Source: a virus. Taken from it: a DNA stretch of 30,149 nt. Numbering within the stretch: position 1 is the stretch's first letter; every line of letters begins with the position of its first letter. Where the stretch lies: positions 1-30,149 of IMG/VR virus record IMGVR_UViG_3300007734_000556. One strand, written 5' to 3'. The position numbers and the translations under genes are program-made. Below are positions 23,274 through 29,425 of the stretch, piece by piece. Below the pieces are notes generated by a model. That model searched no databases, was not told the origin of the DNA, and worked only from the letters and a program-made list of their open reading frames with translations.

Positions 23274-23456
23274 TTGATTGAGCGACTGTTAAAGGATTGG
23301 GTACAACGGTGGAAACAAGGCCCAATTCATAAGCGAATCAATCCGTCCAGCGCACTTGGGGCTTTTATGTTTAACAGCAATATAAAGCCTGGAGAGGGAA
23401 GGAAAGACACAGGTCTATCCACCCTTGTCAGAACTATGGAGAAATCAAATGGATGA
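23274..23456 (+). CDS. Small basic protein before replication gene (60 aa, start uncertain)
   Basis: From TTG 23274 the product reads LIERLLKDWVQRWKQGPIHK ... SSALGAFMFNSNIKPGEGRK ... LSTLVRTMEKSNG. It looks like a compact, basic helical protein. Its stop overlaps the next gene start by 8 nt (ATGGATGA), the coupled layout seen elsewhere here. The frame stays open through the structured RNA upstream, but that part does not look like protein. The segment 23169-23273 between the RNA and this gene holds only a short palindrome (CGAGTGACTCG, 23182-23192) and no clear promoter. Function unknown. Confidence 0.45.
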   Translation: MIERLLKDWVQRWKQGPIHKRINPSSALGAFMFNSNIKPGEGRKDTGLSTLVRTMEKSNG

Positions 23457-23841
23457 CTTATTTGGAATGCCGCAGTTACCCAAAATCACCGATCAAGGCT
23501 TTGAAGAATTTTGGGAGGCTTACCCCAGATGTGACCGCAAAGGGGAAAAGTCTGCTTGCAAGAAAAAATGGGCTGAGAACTATTACTTTTACCAAGTCAA
23601 CATCATTTTGAAACACCTTGATTGGATAAAAACAACCCCTCAATGGTTACGGGACAACGGGGCGTATATTCCAGCCCCCAAGGTCTATTTGAATCAGCAA
23701 AGATGGGATGGGGCTGAGATACCCGAGGCCAAGCCAGAGCGCGACCCTGTGCTGGTGAAACTGGAAGAAGACAGGAAAAAAGCCGCCCCCATGCCAGAAC
23801 ATATCCGCGAACGTTTAGCGCAATTGCGGGGTAGCAAATGA
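23449..23841 (+). CDS. Replication-associated protein, C-terminal-domain type (130 aa)
   Basis: The start is ATG 23449, within the coupled ATGGATGA overlap. FEEFWEAYPRCDRKGEKSACKKKWAE followed by HLDWIKTTPQWLRDNGAYIPAPKVYLNQQRWDGAEIP is the pattern at the C-terminus of phage replication initiators and helicase-loader-type proteins (FWxxYPRKxxKxxAxxxW ... FIPxPxxWLNxxRWxD). Here it stands alone, without the N-terminal winged-helix domain. The tail is charged. Most likely it assists loading of the host helicase; the exact role is inferred. Confidence 0.7.
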   Translation: MDDLFGMPQLPKITDQGFEEFWEAYPRCDRKGEKSACKKKWAENYYFYQVNIILKHLDWIKTTPQWLRDNGAYIPAPKVYLNQQRWDGAEIPEAKPERDPVLVKLEEDRKKAAPMPEHIRERLAQLRGSK

Positions 23842-24077
23842 CTTATTTTGAGGCCCACCAATTGTTAGACAAATTGAAAGATGGAAATGAGAATTACTCC
23901 CGTTTCGTTATCAACCGAGCGCTTGCGCTTACTGGAGACCATGAGGCACACCGAGGCGAAAGAATGGTTACAGAGGCACAACCAGAAAATCAAGGATTTG
24001 GGCAAAGAAAAGGCGACTGCTTGGTGGCAAGCAACGATTGCGGACATTGCACGGCGCAGGGGCGAGGTTGCCGCTGA
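23838..24077 (+). CDS. Short MTYxEAHxLLD-type phage protein, C-terminus possibly run-on
   Basis: The ATG overlaps the upstream stop (ATGA). Residues 1-34 (MTYFEAHQLLDKLKDGNENY, VINRALALTGD) match a small phage protein that normally ends right after the RALxLTGD motif. Here the frame continues for ~45 more residues (HEAHRGERMVTEAQPENQGF ...) that overlap the next gene in another frame and look non-functional. The gene has probably lost its original stop, or the extension is a by-product of dual coding. Confidence 0.5.
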   Translation: MTYFEAHQLLDKLKDGNENYSRFVINRALALTGDHEAHRGERMVTEAQPENQGFGQRKGDCLVASNDCGHCTAQGRGCR

Positions 24078-24120
24078 TGACTTACGAAAGCGCATGAATG
24101 CGATACGCCGCCAGGGTTGA
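23941..24120 (+). CDS. Small basic phage protein (MRHTEAKEWL family)
   Basis: From ATG 23941 (GGAGACC before it) the product has 59 residues: RHTEAKEWLQRHNQKIKDLG, KATAWWQATIADIARRRGEV, AADDLRKRMNAIRRQG. The pattern EAxxWLxRxxxxxxxxGxxxAxxWWxxxxxxIxxxRGxxAADDLRxRMN is one I recognise from phage early regions. Starts at 23881 or 23887 are possible but would only add sequence overlapping the previous gene. It may bind nucleic acid, given its basic helices; function unknown. Confidence 0.65.
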   Translation: MRHTEAKEWLQRHNQKIKDLGKEKATAWWQATIADIARRRGEVAADDLRKRMNAIRRQG

Positions 24121-24364
24121 TGCCAACCAAGACCAGATTGTTAGCGCTTTGCGAGCCGCTGGCGCTTATGTCTGGGTTATTGGCCTACCAGTTGACCTTT
24201 TGGTGGGGTACAACGGGCATACCTTTCTGGTTGAGGTCAAAAATGGCCCCAGAAAGCGTTTAACGGCCCTACAAGCCGACTTTTTTGAAAGTTGGGGCGG
24301 AGGTACGCTGGCAAGGATTGACGGCCCTGACGGGGCTTTGAGGATGATTGGTGTTTTAAAATGA
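24098..24364 (+). CDS. VRR-NUC / resolvase-like PD-(D/E)XK nuclease
   Basis: This 88-residue protein has RVDANQDQIVSALRAAGAYVW, then PVDLLVGYNGHTFLVEVKNG with Asp33, Glu46 and Lys48 forming the D-x12-E-x-K nuclease core, and LTALQADFFESWGGG near the end. This is the compact phage nuclease family often placed near replication genes. A Holliday-junction or structure-specific endonuclease role is likely. It starts inside the preceding gene (23-nt overlap). Downstream, 24365-24393 is AT-rich and non-coding. Confidence 0.8.
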   Translation: MRYAARVDANQDQIVSALRAAGAYVWVIGLPVDLLVGYNGHTFLVEVKNGPRKRLTALQADFFESWGGGTLARIDGPDGALRMIGVLK

Positions 24365-24393
24365 AAAAAATTGAAACATTGGAGTAATAAATA

Positions 24394-25191
24394 ATGATTA
24401 CATTAATTGGTCATGGTTACATTGGCAATTACATTAAAAAAGAATTAGAGCTTAAAAATATTCATTACGAATGGATAACCCATAAACAGACTGTCCATGT
24501 TAATACGACAGCAATCATCAATGCCGCAGGGTACACAGGTTTTCCAAATGTTGATGCTTGTGAAAAATACAAACAAGAAACCATTAATGGAAATGTATTG
24601 TTTCCATTGCAATTAGAGCAAACAAACCTTGCAATTCCTATTGTTCACATTACAAGTGGTTGCGTATACACAGGATACAAAGACAATGGATGGACGGAAG
24701 AAGACGCACCTAATTTTGATTTTAGCAATGGGTCTTTTTATAGCGGGTCAAAAGTTTTGTTTCAAAAATTAATGACTCCTTACCTTAATAAATCGTATTT
24801 ATTAAGAATTCGTATGCCGTTTAGCAATACGCCACAACAAAAAAACATTCTTACAAAACTGTCAAAATATCAAAAATTAATTGATTATGAAAATTCATTT
24901 AGTGATGTGACTGATGTGGCTAGGGTTGCTGTCCATTTTGCATTGAACAAACCAACCAGCGGAATTTATAACGTTTGCAACCCAGGTTCAGTTACCACAA
25001 AACAAATTGCTAATAAACTTAAATTAAACAAAGAGTGGTTTACAAAAAATGAATTTAATGCGGCAACAATTGCGCCAAGGTCAAACTGCGTTATGAATGT
25101 TGAAAAGCTATCTGCAATTTTTCCAATAAAACACATTGATGATGCGCTAGATGCAGCTATCGGTAAATATATGATGTCAAGCCACACTTAA
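24394..25191 (+). CDS. NAD(P)-dependent sugar-nucleotide reductase/epimerase (RmlD-like SDR)
   Basis: This 265-residue protein has a Rossmann start MITLIGHGYIGNYIKKEL (GxGxxG), INAAGYTGFPNVDACE, VHITSGCVYTGY and the SDR catalytic pair Tyr116-x3-Lys120 (YSGSK). The order resembles dTDP-4-dehydrorhamnose reductases and related extended SDRs. It makes or changes an activated sugar for surface glycans. The gene is visibly AT-richer than its neighbours, with many AAA, AAT and ATT codons, suggesting recent acquisition. A ribosome site GGAG lies 13 nt upstream. It sits among replication genes and is not linked to the other sugar genes. Confidence 0.75.
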   Translation: MITLIGHGYIGNYIKKELELKNIHYEWITHKQTVHVNTTAIINAAGYTGFPNVDACEKYKQETINGNVLFPLQLEQTNLAIPIVHITSGCVYTGYKDNGWTEEDAPNFDFSNGSFYSGSKVLFQKLMTPYLNKSYLLRIRMPFSNTPQQKNILTKLSKYQKLIDYENSFSDVTDVARVAVHFALNKPTSGIYNVCNPGSVTTKQIANKLKLNKEWFTKNEFNAATIAPRSNCVMNVEKLSAIFPIKHIDDALDAAIGKYMMSSHT

Positions 25192-25195
25192 AAAA

Positions 25196-25525
25196 ATGAA
25201 ACCAGAAGAAGCGGCGCAAGCCATAAGAGACAAAGCCCAAGCCTATGGCAATGCCAAAGCCCAGCGGGTTTACCTTGATGAATTTCGCAAGGCTAAAAAA
25301 GCCCTGTTGATGAAAGATGCCCTGACTATGGGGTTTGAGGCGGCAAACGCCCAAGAGCGTGAAGCCTACGCAGACCCCGAATATCACACCCTGCTTAAAG
25401 GGCTGGGAACGGCAATAGCCCAAGAGGAAACGCTACGCTGGGAGATTGAGGCTGCAAGGCTTGACATTGAGATTTGGCGAACTCGAGAGGCCACCAACCG
25501 ACTGCAAGACAGGGCGCACCAATGA
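25196..25525 (+). CDS. Conserved phage protein, helical (109 aa)
   Basis: The product carries VYLDEFRKAKKALLMKDAL, NAQEREAYADPEYHTLLKGLGTAIAQEETLRWEIEAARLDIEIWRTREA. I recognise this as a conserved phage family with the pattern (S)KALLMxxA ... AQExxAYADPxYxxLLxGLxxAVxxEExLRWxxxAAxxxxExWRxxEA. It is a long antiparallel coiled coil by appearance. It is found near recombination and replication genes, but the function is not established. Its stop overlaps the next start (ATGA). Confidence 0.75.
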   Translation: MKPEEAAQAIRDKAQAYGNAKAQRVYLDEFRKAKKALLMKDALTMGFEAANAQEREAYADPEYHTLLKGLGTAIAQEETLRWEIEAARLDIEIWRTREATNRLQDRAHQ

Positions 25526-25707
25526 AGTGTCCAGAATGCGAGACATGGACAAGTGTGCTGGAATCTAGACAATCCACAGGCAACACCCGCAAAAGGCGAT
25601 ATGAATGTGCCAATATGCACAGGTTTTCCACATTGGAGACAATAATTGTTCGCAAAACACCAATACATAAGGTCAAAAAAGCTGCTGAAACTGGTGGCAA
25701 GCCTTGA
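25522..25707 (+). CDS. Zinc-ribbon protein (NrdR N-terminus-like, 61 aa)
   Basis: The start ATG 25522 overlaps the upstream stop (ATGA). The sequence MKCPECETWTSVLESRQSTG continues as NTRKRRYECANMHRFSTLE and resembles the NrdR zinc ribbon (CPxC ... DSR ... RRRxEC ... RFTTxE). Putative zinc ligands are Cys3, Cys6, Cys29 and His33; the last replaces the usual Cys. There is no ATP-cone domain. It probably binds DNA and may regulate transcription in the early region (inference). Confidence 0.7.
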   Translation: MKCPECETWTSVLESRQSTGNTRKRRYECANMHRFSTLETIIVRKTPIHKVKKAAETGGKP

Positions 25708-25969
25708 TTGCCAAAACTGCGGGTCTGGGAACATGGTGCAAGCGGCACACACAAACTGGGGCGGCGGCAAAGGCCGTGGGGTTAAGGCTGATGACAATCT
25801 GGTGGCTGCGCTGTGTCTGGGTTGCCATTACGCCATTGATCAAGGCAAGGATTTGAGCCGCCAGGAACGCCAAGAAATGTGGCTAAGGGCGCACATGGGA
25901 ACGATTCATGCTTTAACTGGCGCTGGACTTTGGCCTATTGACATTCCGCTACCAGATGCGAAAATGTAG
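25646..25969 (+). CDS. DUF1364 / HNH-like nuclease-domain protein
   Basis: The core is SLDCQNCGSGNMVQAAHTNWGGGKGRGVKADDNLVAALCLGCHYAIDQGKDLSRQERQEMWLRAHMGTI, reported here only by its key parts: Cys pairs (CQNC, CLGCH), a central AAH, and KADDNLVAALC. This matches the DUF1364/Ref-like phage nuclease family, in which Cys/His residues bind zinc next to an HNH-type site. The start is unclear: TTG 25646 gives 107 residues with a 62-nt overlap, while an in-frame GTG near 25691 would remove most of the overlap. It probably takes part in DNA recombination. Confidence 0.75.
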   Translation: MFAKHQYIRSKKLLKLVASLDCQNCGSGNMVQAAHTNWGGGKGRGVKADDNLVAALCLGCHYAIDQGKDLSRQERQEMWLRAHMGTIHALTGAGLWPIDIPLPDAKM

Positions 25970-26163
25970 GCGTAAAGCTGAATGGTTCATGTGGTTGCCG
26001 CTGAAAAGTTTGCGCCATCTCTGGTAATTCCTCCTCCAGCTTTCAACACGATTGGGAATTGTCACCAGTCACCTAGTGACTATTGTGGAATAGTCACCAG
26101 CCGTGTTGGTAGCAGTTGCCAGCATTAGGGGGGCTGTGTCCCCCCTTTTTTTTAGGGGTAGTT
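25970..26163 (+). promoter_or_regulatory. Intergenic control region with nested inverted repeats
   Basis: This 194-nt gap has no convincing gene. AGTCAC (26067-26072)/GTGACT (26076-26081) and the 9-bp perfect repeat GTGACTATT (26076-26084)/AATAGTCAC (26089-26097) share the middle arm, so the two hairpins exclude each other. GTCACCAG also occurs directly twice (26061-26068, 26093-26100). A terminator follows at 26128. Attenuation or operator binding is possible. Confidence 0.6.
26128..26153 (+). terminator. Strong intrinsic terminator
   Basis: GGGGGG (26128-26133) and CCCCCC (26140-26145) form a 6-bp GC stem with a 6-nt loop, followed by eight T. The AGGGG just after it (26154-26158) is the ribosome site of the next gene. 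Confidence 0.88.
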
Positions 26164-26532
26164 ATGGCAGTTGAAGACAAAGATGTAGCGGATTTTGTAA
26201 GTACGCTACTGCATTCCGGCACAGTTGCCCACTTTATGCACCTTGGCACAGACAGCCTTGGGGTGCATCTGGCGACTGGGGACTACTACACCACAATCAT
26301 TGACTTGGTAGACCAGTTTGCCGAGGCTTATATGGGGTGCTACGGGAAAAAGATAAAAAACTTTCCTGAGAATTTTCACAATGCAAAAGACCCAATGAAA
26401 TACTTTGAAAGCCTGTCAAAGTACGTGGAGACCAATCGTAAGGCTATGCCTGATGACACTCAATTGCAAAACATCATTGATGAAATTGCCCAATTGATTG
26501 ACTCAACCCTATTCCGCTTGACGCTGAAATGA
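26164..26532 (+). CDS. DUF5856 family, ferritin-like helical protein
   Basis: The start ATG 26164 has AGGGG 5 nt upstream; the frame is open 48 nt further up, but through the terminator. The 122-residue product has FVSTLLHSGTVAHFMHLGTDSLGVHLATGDYYTTIIDLVDQFAEAYMGCYG and a C-terminal LQNIIDEIAQLIDSTLFRL. This is the DUF5856 pattern known from T4-like and aquatic phages, a four-helix fold that recalls Dps/ferritin. His and Glu/Asp residues in the helices could bind metal. Function in phage is not established. Its stop overlaps the next start. Confidence 0.75.
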   Translation: MAVEDKDVADFVSTLLHSGTVAHFMHLGTDSLGVHLATGDYYTTIIDLVDQFAEAYMGCYGKKIKNFPENFHNAKDPMKYFESLSKYVETNRKAMPDDTQLQNIIDEIAQLIDSTLFRLTLK

Positions 26533-27209
26533 TCAGGATATTTGCAGGATATGACCCCCGAGAGGCCATTGGCTATCACGTTTTCTGCCAAAGCCTGATT
26601 GAAAGGTCAACCGATGGGATAGCGGTAACTCCCCTATTTGGTAAGCAAAGGGACGGGACAAATGCCTTTACCTACCAAAGATTCCTGATTCCTTACTTCA
26701 TGGGGTTTCAAGGACGGGCCATATTCCTAGATGGCGCTGATATGCTGATGCTGGGTGACATTGCCGAACTAGACAAGCTGTATGACCCCACCAAGGCGGT
26801 CCAAGTGGTCAAACACGATTATCAGACAAAGCACCCGAGAAAATATATCGGCACACCAATGGAATCGGCAAATCGGGACTATCCGCGCAAAAACTGGTCA
26901 AGTTTGATACTTTGGAACTGCGCCCATCCCCGAAACAAAGTGCTGACACCTGAATTTATTGAGGAAAACAGCGGGGCAGACCTACACCGATTCGGTTGGT
27001 TGCCTGATTCACTTATCGGTGAAATACCGAGAGAATGGAACGTGCTGGTGGGTGAGCAAGACCATTTGAGAATCAAAATTGCCCACTACACGCTGGGAAT
27101 CCCAGAATTTGAGTATTATGAAGACTGCGATTATTCGGAAGAATGGAAACGCACCAAAGGCAGAATGATCAACGGCCTAATCAAAATGAAGGATACCCAA
27201 GATGCCTAG
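26529..27209 (+). CDS. GT8-like glycosyltransferase (GT-A fold)
   Basis: This 226-residue protein opens with IRIFAGYDPREAIGYHVFCQSLIERS, a common start of phage GT8-like enzymes. FQGRAIFLDGADMLML contains the metal/nucleotide-sugar site (Asp68-x2-Asp71, a DxD variant), and WSSLILWNCAHPRNKVLTPE and the C-terminal HYTLGIPEF follow. It would move a sugar from a nucleotide donor to an unknown acceptor, which could be host surface, virion protein or DNA. It is coupled to the DUF5856 gene by ATGA overlap and overlaps the next gene by 8 nt. It is unlinked from the 4964 glycosylation cassette. Confidence 0.8.
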   Translation: MIRIFAGYDPREAIGYHVFCQSLIERSTDGIAVTPLFGKQRDGTNAFTYQRFLIPYFMGFQGRAIFLDGADMLMLGDIAELDKLYDPTKAVQVVKHDYQTKHPRKYIGTPMESANRDYPRKNWSSLILWNCAHPRNKVLTPEFIEENSGADLHRFGWLPDSLIGEIPREWNVLVGEQDHLRIKIAHYTLGIPEFEYYEDCDYSEEWKRTKGRMINGLIKMKDTQDA

Positions 27210-27345
27210 CACCTCAAAGAAACAAGAGAAATTCATGGCGGCAGCGGCGCATAACCCCAAATTTGCAAAGATGGCAGGGATTCCTGTGAAGGTTGCCAAG
27301 GAATACAACAAGGCCGATCAAGCTAAAGCGCCGCCCAAAAAGTGA
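27202..27345 (+). CDS. DUF3008 family small basic protein (47 aa)
   Basis: The product is MPSTSKKQEKFMAAAAHNPK, FAKMAGIPVKVAKEYNKADQ, AKAPPKK. The pattern SKKQxKFMxAxAHNPKFAKKxGIPxxVxxEFxxAD is that of DUF3008-type phage proteins. Both ends overlap neighbours (8 nt upstream, 4 nt GTGA downstream), which supports a coupled operon. Function unknown. Confidence 0.85.
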   Translation: MPSTSKKQEKFMAAAAHNPKFAKMAGIPVKVAKEYNKADQAKAPPKK

Positions 27346-28004
27346 AAATTGTACAAAAAAAGGTTGACAGCCTTATTCCATACATAAAGAACAGCCGCAC
27401 CCACTCTGACGAACAAGTGGCCCAAATTGCGGCAAGCATAAAAGAGTTTGGCTGGACTAACCCAATCTTGGTTGACGGGACAAACGGCATTATTGCAGGG
27501 CATGGAAGGCTATTAGCCGCTCGTAAGCTGGGCTACAAAGAAGTGCCCACCATTGAATTGTCGGAATTGACAGAAACCCAAAAGAAAGCCTACATCATTG
27601 CCGACAACAGGCTGGCGCTAAACGCTGGTTGGGACAATGAAATGCTGACCATTGAGTTGAACGACTTGCTGGCAGACGGGTTTGCCTTGGAAATGCTGGG
27701 CTTTGATCAAGCTGAAATTGATGCGCTGCTGATGCCAGATAGCGATGATATTGATAATGTTATTGGCGCAGGGGCGGGTAGCTTATCTGCTCGCTTTTTA
27801 ATACCCCCATTTAGCGTTTTAAATGCCCGTGAAGGCTGGTGGCAAGATCGCAAGCGTTTCTGGCTTGGTTTGGGCATTAAAAGCGAATTAGGCAGGGGCG
27901 AAGATGGGGGCGCAGCGCCTGGCGGCTCAATAATGGTTGCAAACTATGACAAAAGCGGCAAAAGGTTAGTTGGCTTGCAAAATATAGGTAAATCAAATGG
28001 CTAA
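27342..28004 (+). CDS. ParB-like nuclease-domain protein, partner of downstream methyltransferase
   Basis: GTG 27342 overlaps the previous stop. Residues ~1-75 form a ParB/sulfiredoxin N-terminal domain (IKNSRTHSDEQVAQIAASIKEFGW, IIAGHGRLLAARKLG). Helices follow (LTETQKKAYIIADNRLALNAGW). Residues ~145-190 have ARFLIPPFSVLNAREGWWQDRKRFWLGLG, a linker I know as the junction inside single-chain ParB-methyltransferase proteins. Here the chain ends at 28004, and the methyltransferase continues as a separate overlapping gene, so an ancestral fusion appears split. ParB domains in this context probably guide DNA recognition. Confidence 0.8.
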   Translation: MKIVQKKVDSLIPYIKNSRTHSDEQVAQIAASIKEFGWTNPILVDGTNGIIAGHGRLLAARKLGYKEVPTIELSELTETQKKAYIIADNRLALNAGWDNEMLTIELNDLLADGFALEMLGFDQAEIDALLMPDSDDIDNVIGAGAGSLSARFLIPPFSVLNAREGWWQDRKRFWLGLGIKSELGRGEDGGAAPGGSIMVANYDKSGKRLVGLQNIGKSNG

Positions 28005-28788
28005 AGGTTTGGCAACTTGCTTAGAAACAGGCATTGGCAAAAAATATGGCCGCGAGGAAGTAAGTGGCACAAGCATATTTGACCCAGTATTGTGTGAATT
28101 GGCTTACGCATGGTTTTCTGCGCCAGGCCATTTGGTGCTAGACCCATTTGCAGGCGGTAGCGTTAGGGGCATAGTTGCTTCTAAGTTGGGCAGGCAATAC
28201 ATTGGCCACGAACTGCGGCAAGAACAAGTTAATGCTAACCGCCAACAGGCCAGCGACATTTGCCTAGACGATGCAACACCGCCTGCTTGGATATGCGGAG
28301 ACAGCCGCAACATAGACAGCACTTGCAAAGATGTTCAAGCGGATTTTTTGTTTAGTTGTCCCCCTTATGCTGACTTAGAAGTTTACAGCACAGACCCTAA
28401 AGATTTAAGCACTTTGGGGTACGCTGAATTTAAAGCGGCTTATTTTGAAATTATCAAAAAAACCTGCGCTTTGTTAAAGCAAGACCGATTTGCCTGCTTT
28501 GTTGTTGGCGAGGTAAGGGACAAAAAAGGCAACTATTACAACTTTGTTGGCGATACAATTCAAGCATTTCAAGACGCTGGTTTAAACTATTACAACGAGG
28601 CTATTCTAATAACTGCCGTTGGTAGTTTGCCAATAAGGGCTGGCAAGCAATTTAGCGCAAGCCGCAAATTAGGCAAAACGCACCAAAATGTATTAATATT
28701 TGTTAAAGGCGATGGGAAAAAAGCTGCCCAAGCCTGCGGCAATGTAGAAGTTTACTTGCCAGAATTAGAACTTGTAACGGAGGGCTAA
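27997..28788 (+). CDS. DNA N4/N6 methyltransferase
   Basis: This 263-residue protein starts by ATGGCTAA overlap (8 nt). It has IFDPVLCELAYAWFSAPGHLVLDPFAGGSVRG (SAM motif DPFAGGS at ~49-55), GHELRQEQVNANRQQ, and the catalytic motif FSCPPYADLEVYS (CPPY at 121-124, a variant of (D/N/S)PPY). DRFACFVVGEVRDKKGNYYNF and SRKLGKTHQNVLIFVKGD complete the family pattern. It probably methylates phage DNA against host restriction. No cognate endonuclease is seen. The target site is unknown. Confidence 0.85.
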   Translation: MAKGLATCLETGIGKKYGREEVSGTSIFDPVLCELAYAWFSAPGHLVLDPFAGGSVRGIVASKLGRQYIGHELRQEQVNANRQQASDICLDDATPPAWICGDSRNIDSTCKDVQADFLFSCPPYADLEVYSTDPKDLSTLGYAEFKAAYFEIIKKTCALLKQDRFACFVVGEVRDKKGNYYNFVGDTIQAFQDAGLNYYNEAILITAVGSLPIRAGKQFSASRKLGKTHQNVLIFVKGDGKKAAQACGNVEVYLPELELVTEG

Positions 28789-28989
28789 AGCCTGTATGCC
28801 TGCATCAATAGATTGGTTAATATCTTTGCCAAGCCCAACCATCCAGCGTGGGTTAGTTATTGCAAGGTTCGCATCAAGTATTGCATTGCGCTGGTCACCC
28901 AAATCATGGAATTTTGCAGCTATGCGAATGGCTTTGTTAAAGTCGCCTGATTCAAAGGCTTGCTTGACTTGGTTGAGTTTGGTTTGCAT
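28765..28989 (-). CDS. Small helical phage protein (74 aa), AILDANLAIxNPR family
   Basis: The start is ATG 28989 with AGGACG upstream; the longer frame from 29049 is unnecessary. The product QTKLNQVKQAFESGDFNKAIRIAAKFHDLGDQR, then NAILDANLAITNPRWMVGLGKD, then SIDAGIQALALRY matches a small phage protein with helix repeats of TPR appearance. It is alone on this strand between rightward operons. Its 3' end overlaps the methyltransferase 3' end by 24 nt in convergent orientation. Function unknown. Confidence 0.75.
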   Translation of the reverse strand: MQTKLNQVKQAFESGDFNKAIRIAAKFHDLGDQRNAILDANLAITNPRWMVGLGKDINQSIDAGIQALALRYKF

Positions 28990-29017
28990 TTGCGTCCTAA
29001 TGTTTAGCTGGCTTAAC

Positions 29018-29065
29018 TGAAGTATAAAGGAAAATTGTGCAAGTTGCATTCTTTTTGGTTATGAT
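29018..29065. promoter_or_regulatory. Candidate divergent promoter pair (low confidence)
   Basis: The 109-nt gap has TATGAT (29060-29065, rightward) and TATACT on the minus strand (AGTATA at 29021-29026). Each has only a half-matching -35 at 17 nt spacing. They could drive the terminase genes and the leftward small gene. Confidence 0.3.
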
Positions 29066-29098
29066 TAACCCTGACTTAAGCAAATTCCCCTCTATAAA

Positions 29099-29425
29099 AT
29101 GAATATCACTCATAAGCCAACCGCCGAAACCTGTAGATTGGTTGAATCCAGTAGCGGGTTGGGCTTGCCGCATGAATCAATAGCGGTGCTTATAGGCATA
29201 GATGACAAGACTTTGCGAAAGTATTACCGCCATGAGTTGGACATGGGCAAGGCCAAAGCTAACGGGCAGATTGCCAAGACGCTGTTTAGCAAAGCCACCG
29301 CGGGAGATACCACGGCTCTTATTTGGTGGACTAAAACACAAATGCGATGGGCCGAGACAGTCAAGCAAGAGGTTACAGGCGCAGACGGCAAGGACTTGGT
29401 GATCAAGTGGGCAGCAGGGAAATAA
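29099..29425 (+). CDS. Probable terminase small subunit
   Basis: This 108-residue protein has ETCRLVESSSGLGLPHESIAVLIGIDDKTLRKYYRHELDMGKAKANGQIAKTLFSKATAGDTTALIWWTKTQMRW. The middle is a helix-turn-helix (HESIAVLIGIDDKTLRKYYRHEL), and the rest is a helical oligomerisation region. This is the pattern of small terminase-like proteins encoded directly before TerL, where they recognise the packaging site. It overlaps the terminase large gene by 19 nt. The upstream gap carries a weak promoter candidate. Confidence 0.75.
   Translation: MNITHKPTAETCRLVESSSGLGLPHESIAVLIGIDDKTLRKYYRHELDMGKAKANGQIAKTLFSKATAGDTTALIWWTKTQMRWAETVKQEVTGADGKDLVIKWAAGK

Noticed and set aside
25935-26018. Minus-strand 27-codon frame with a GGAGGAGG element upstream
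   Set aside because: The Shine-Dalgarno-like element is good, but the peptide is very short, overlaps the end of the DUF1364 gene, and has no neighbouring leftward operon.
26116-26163. Longer start for the DUF5856 gene
   Set aside because: It would translate the terminator hairpin; ATG 26164 has its own ribosome site and matches the family start.
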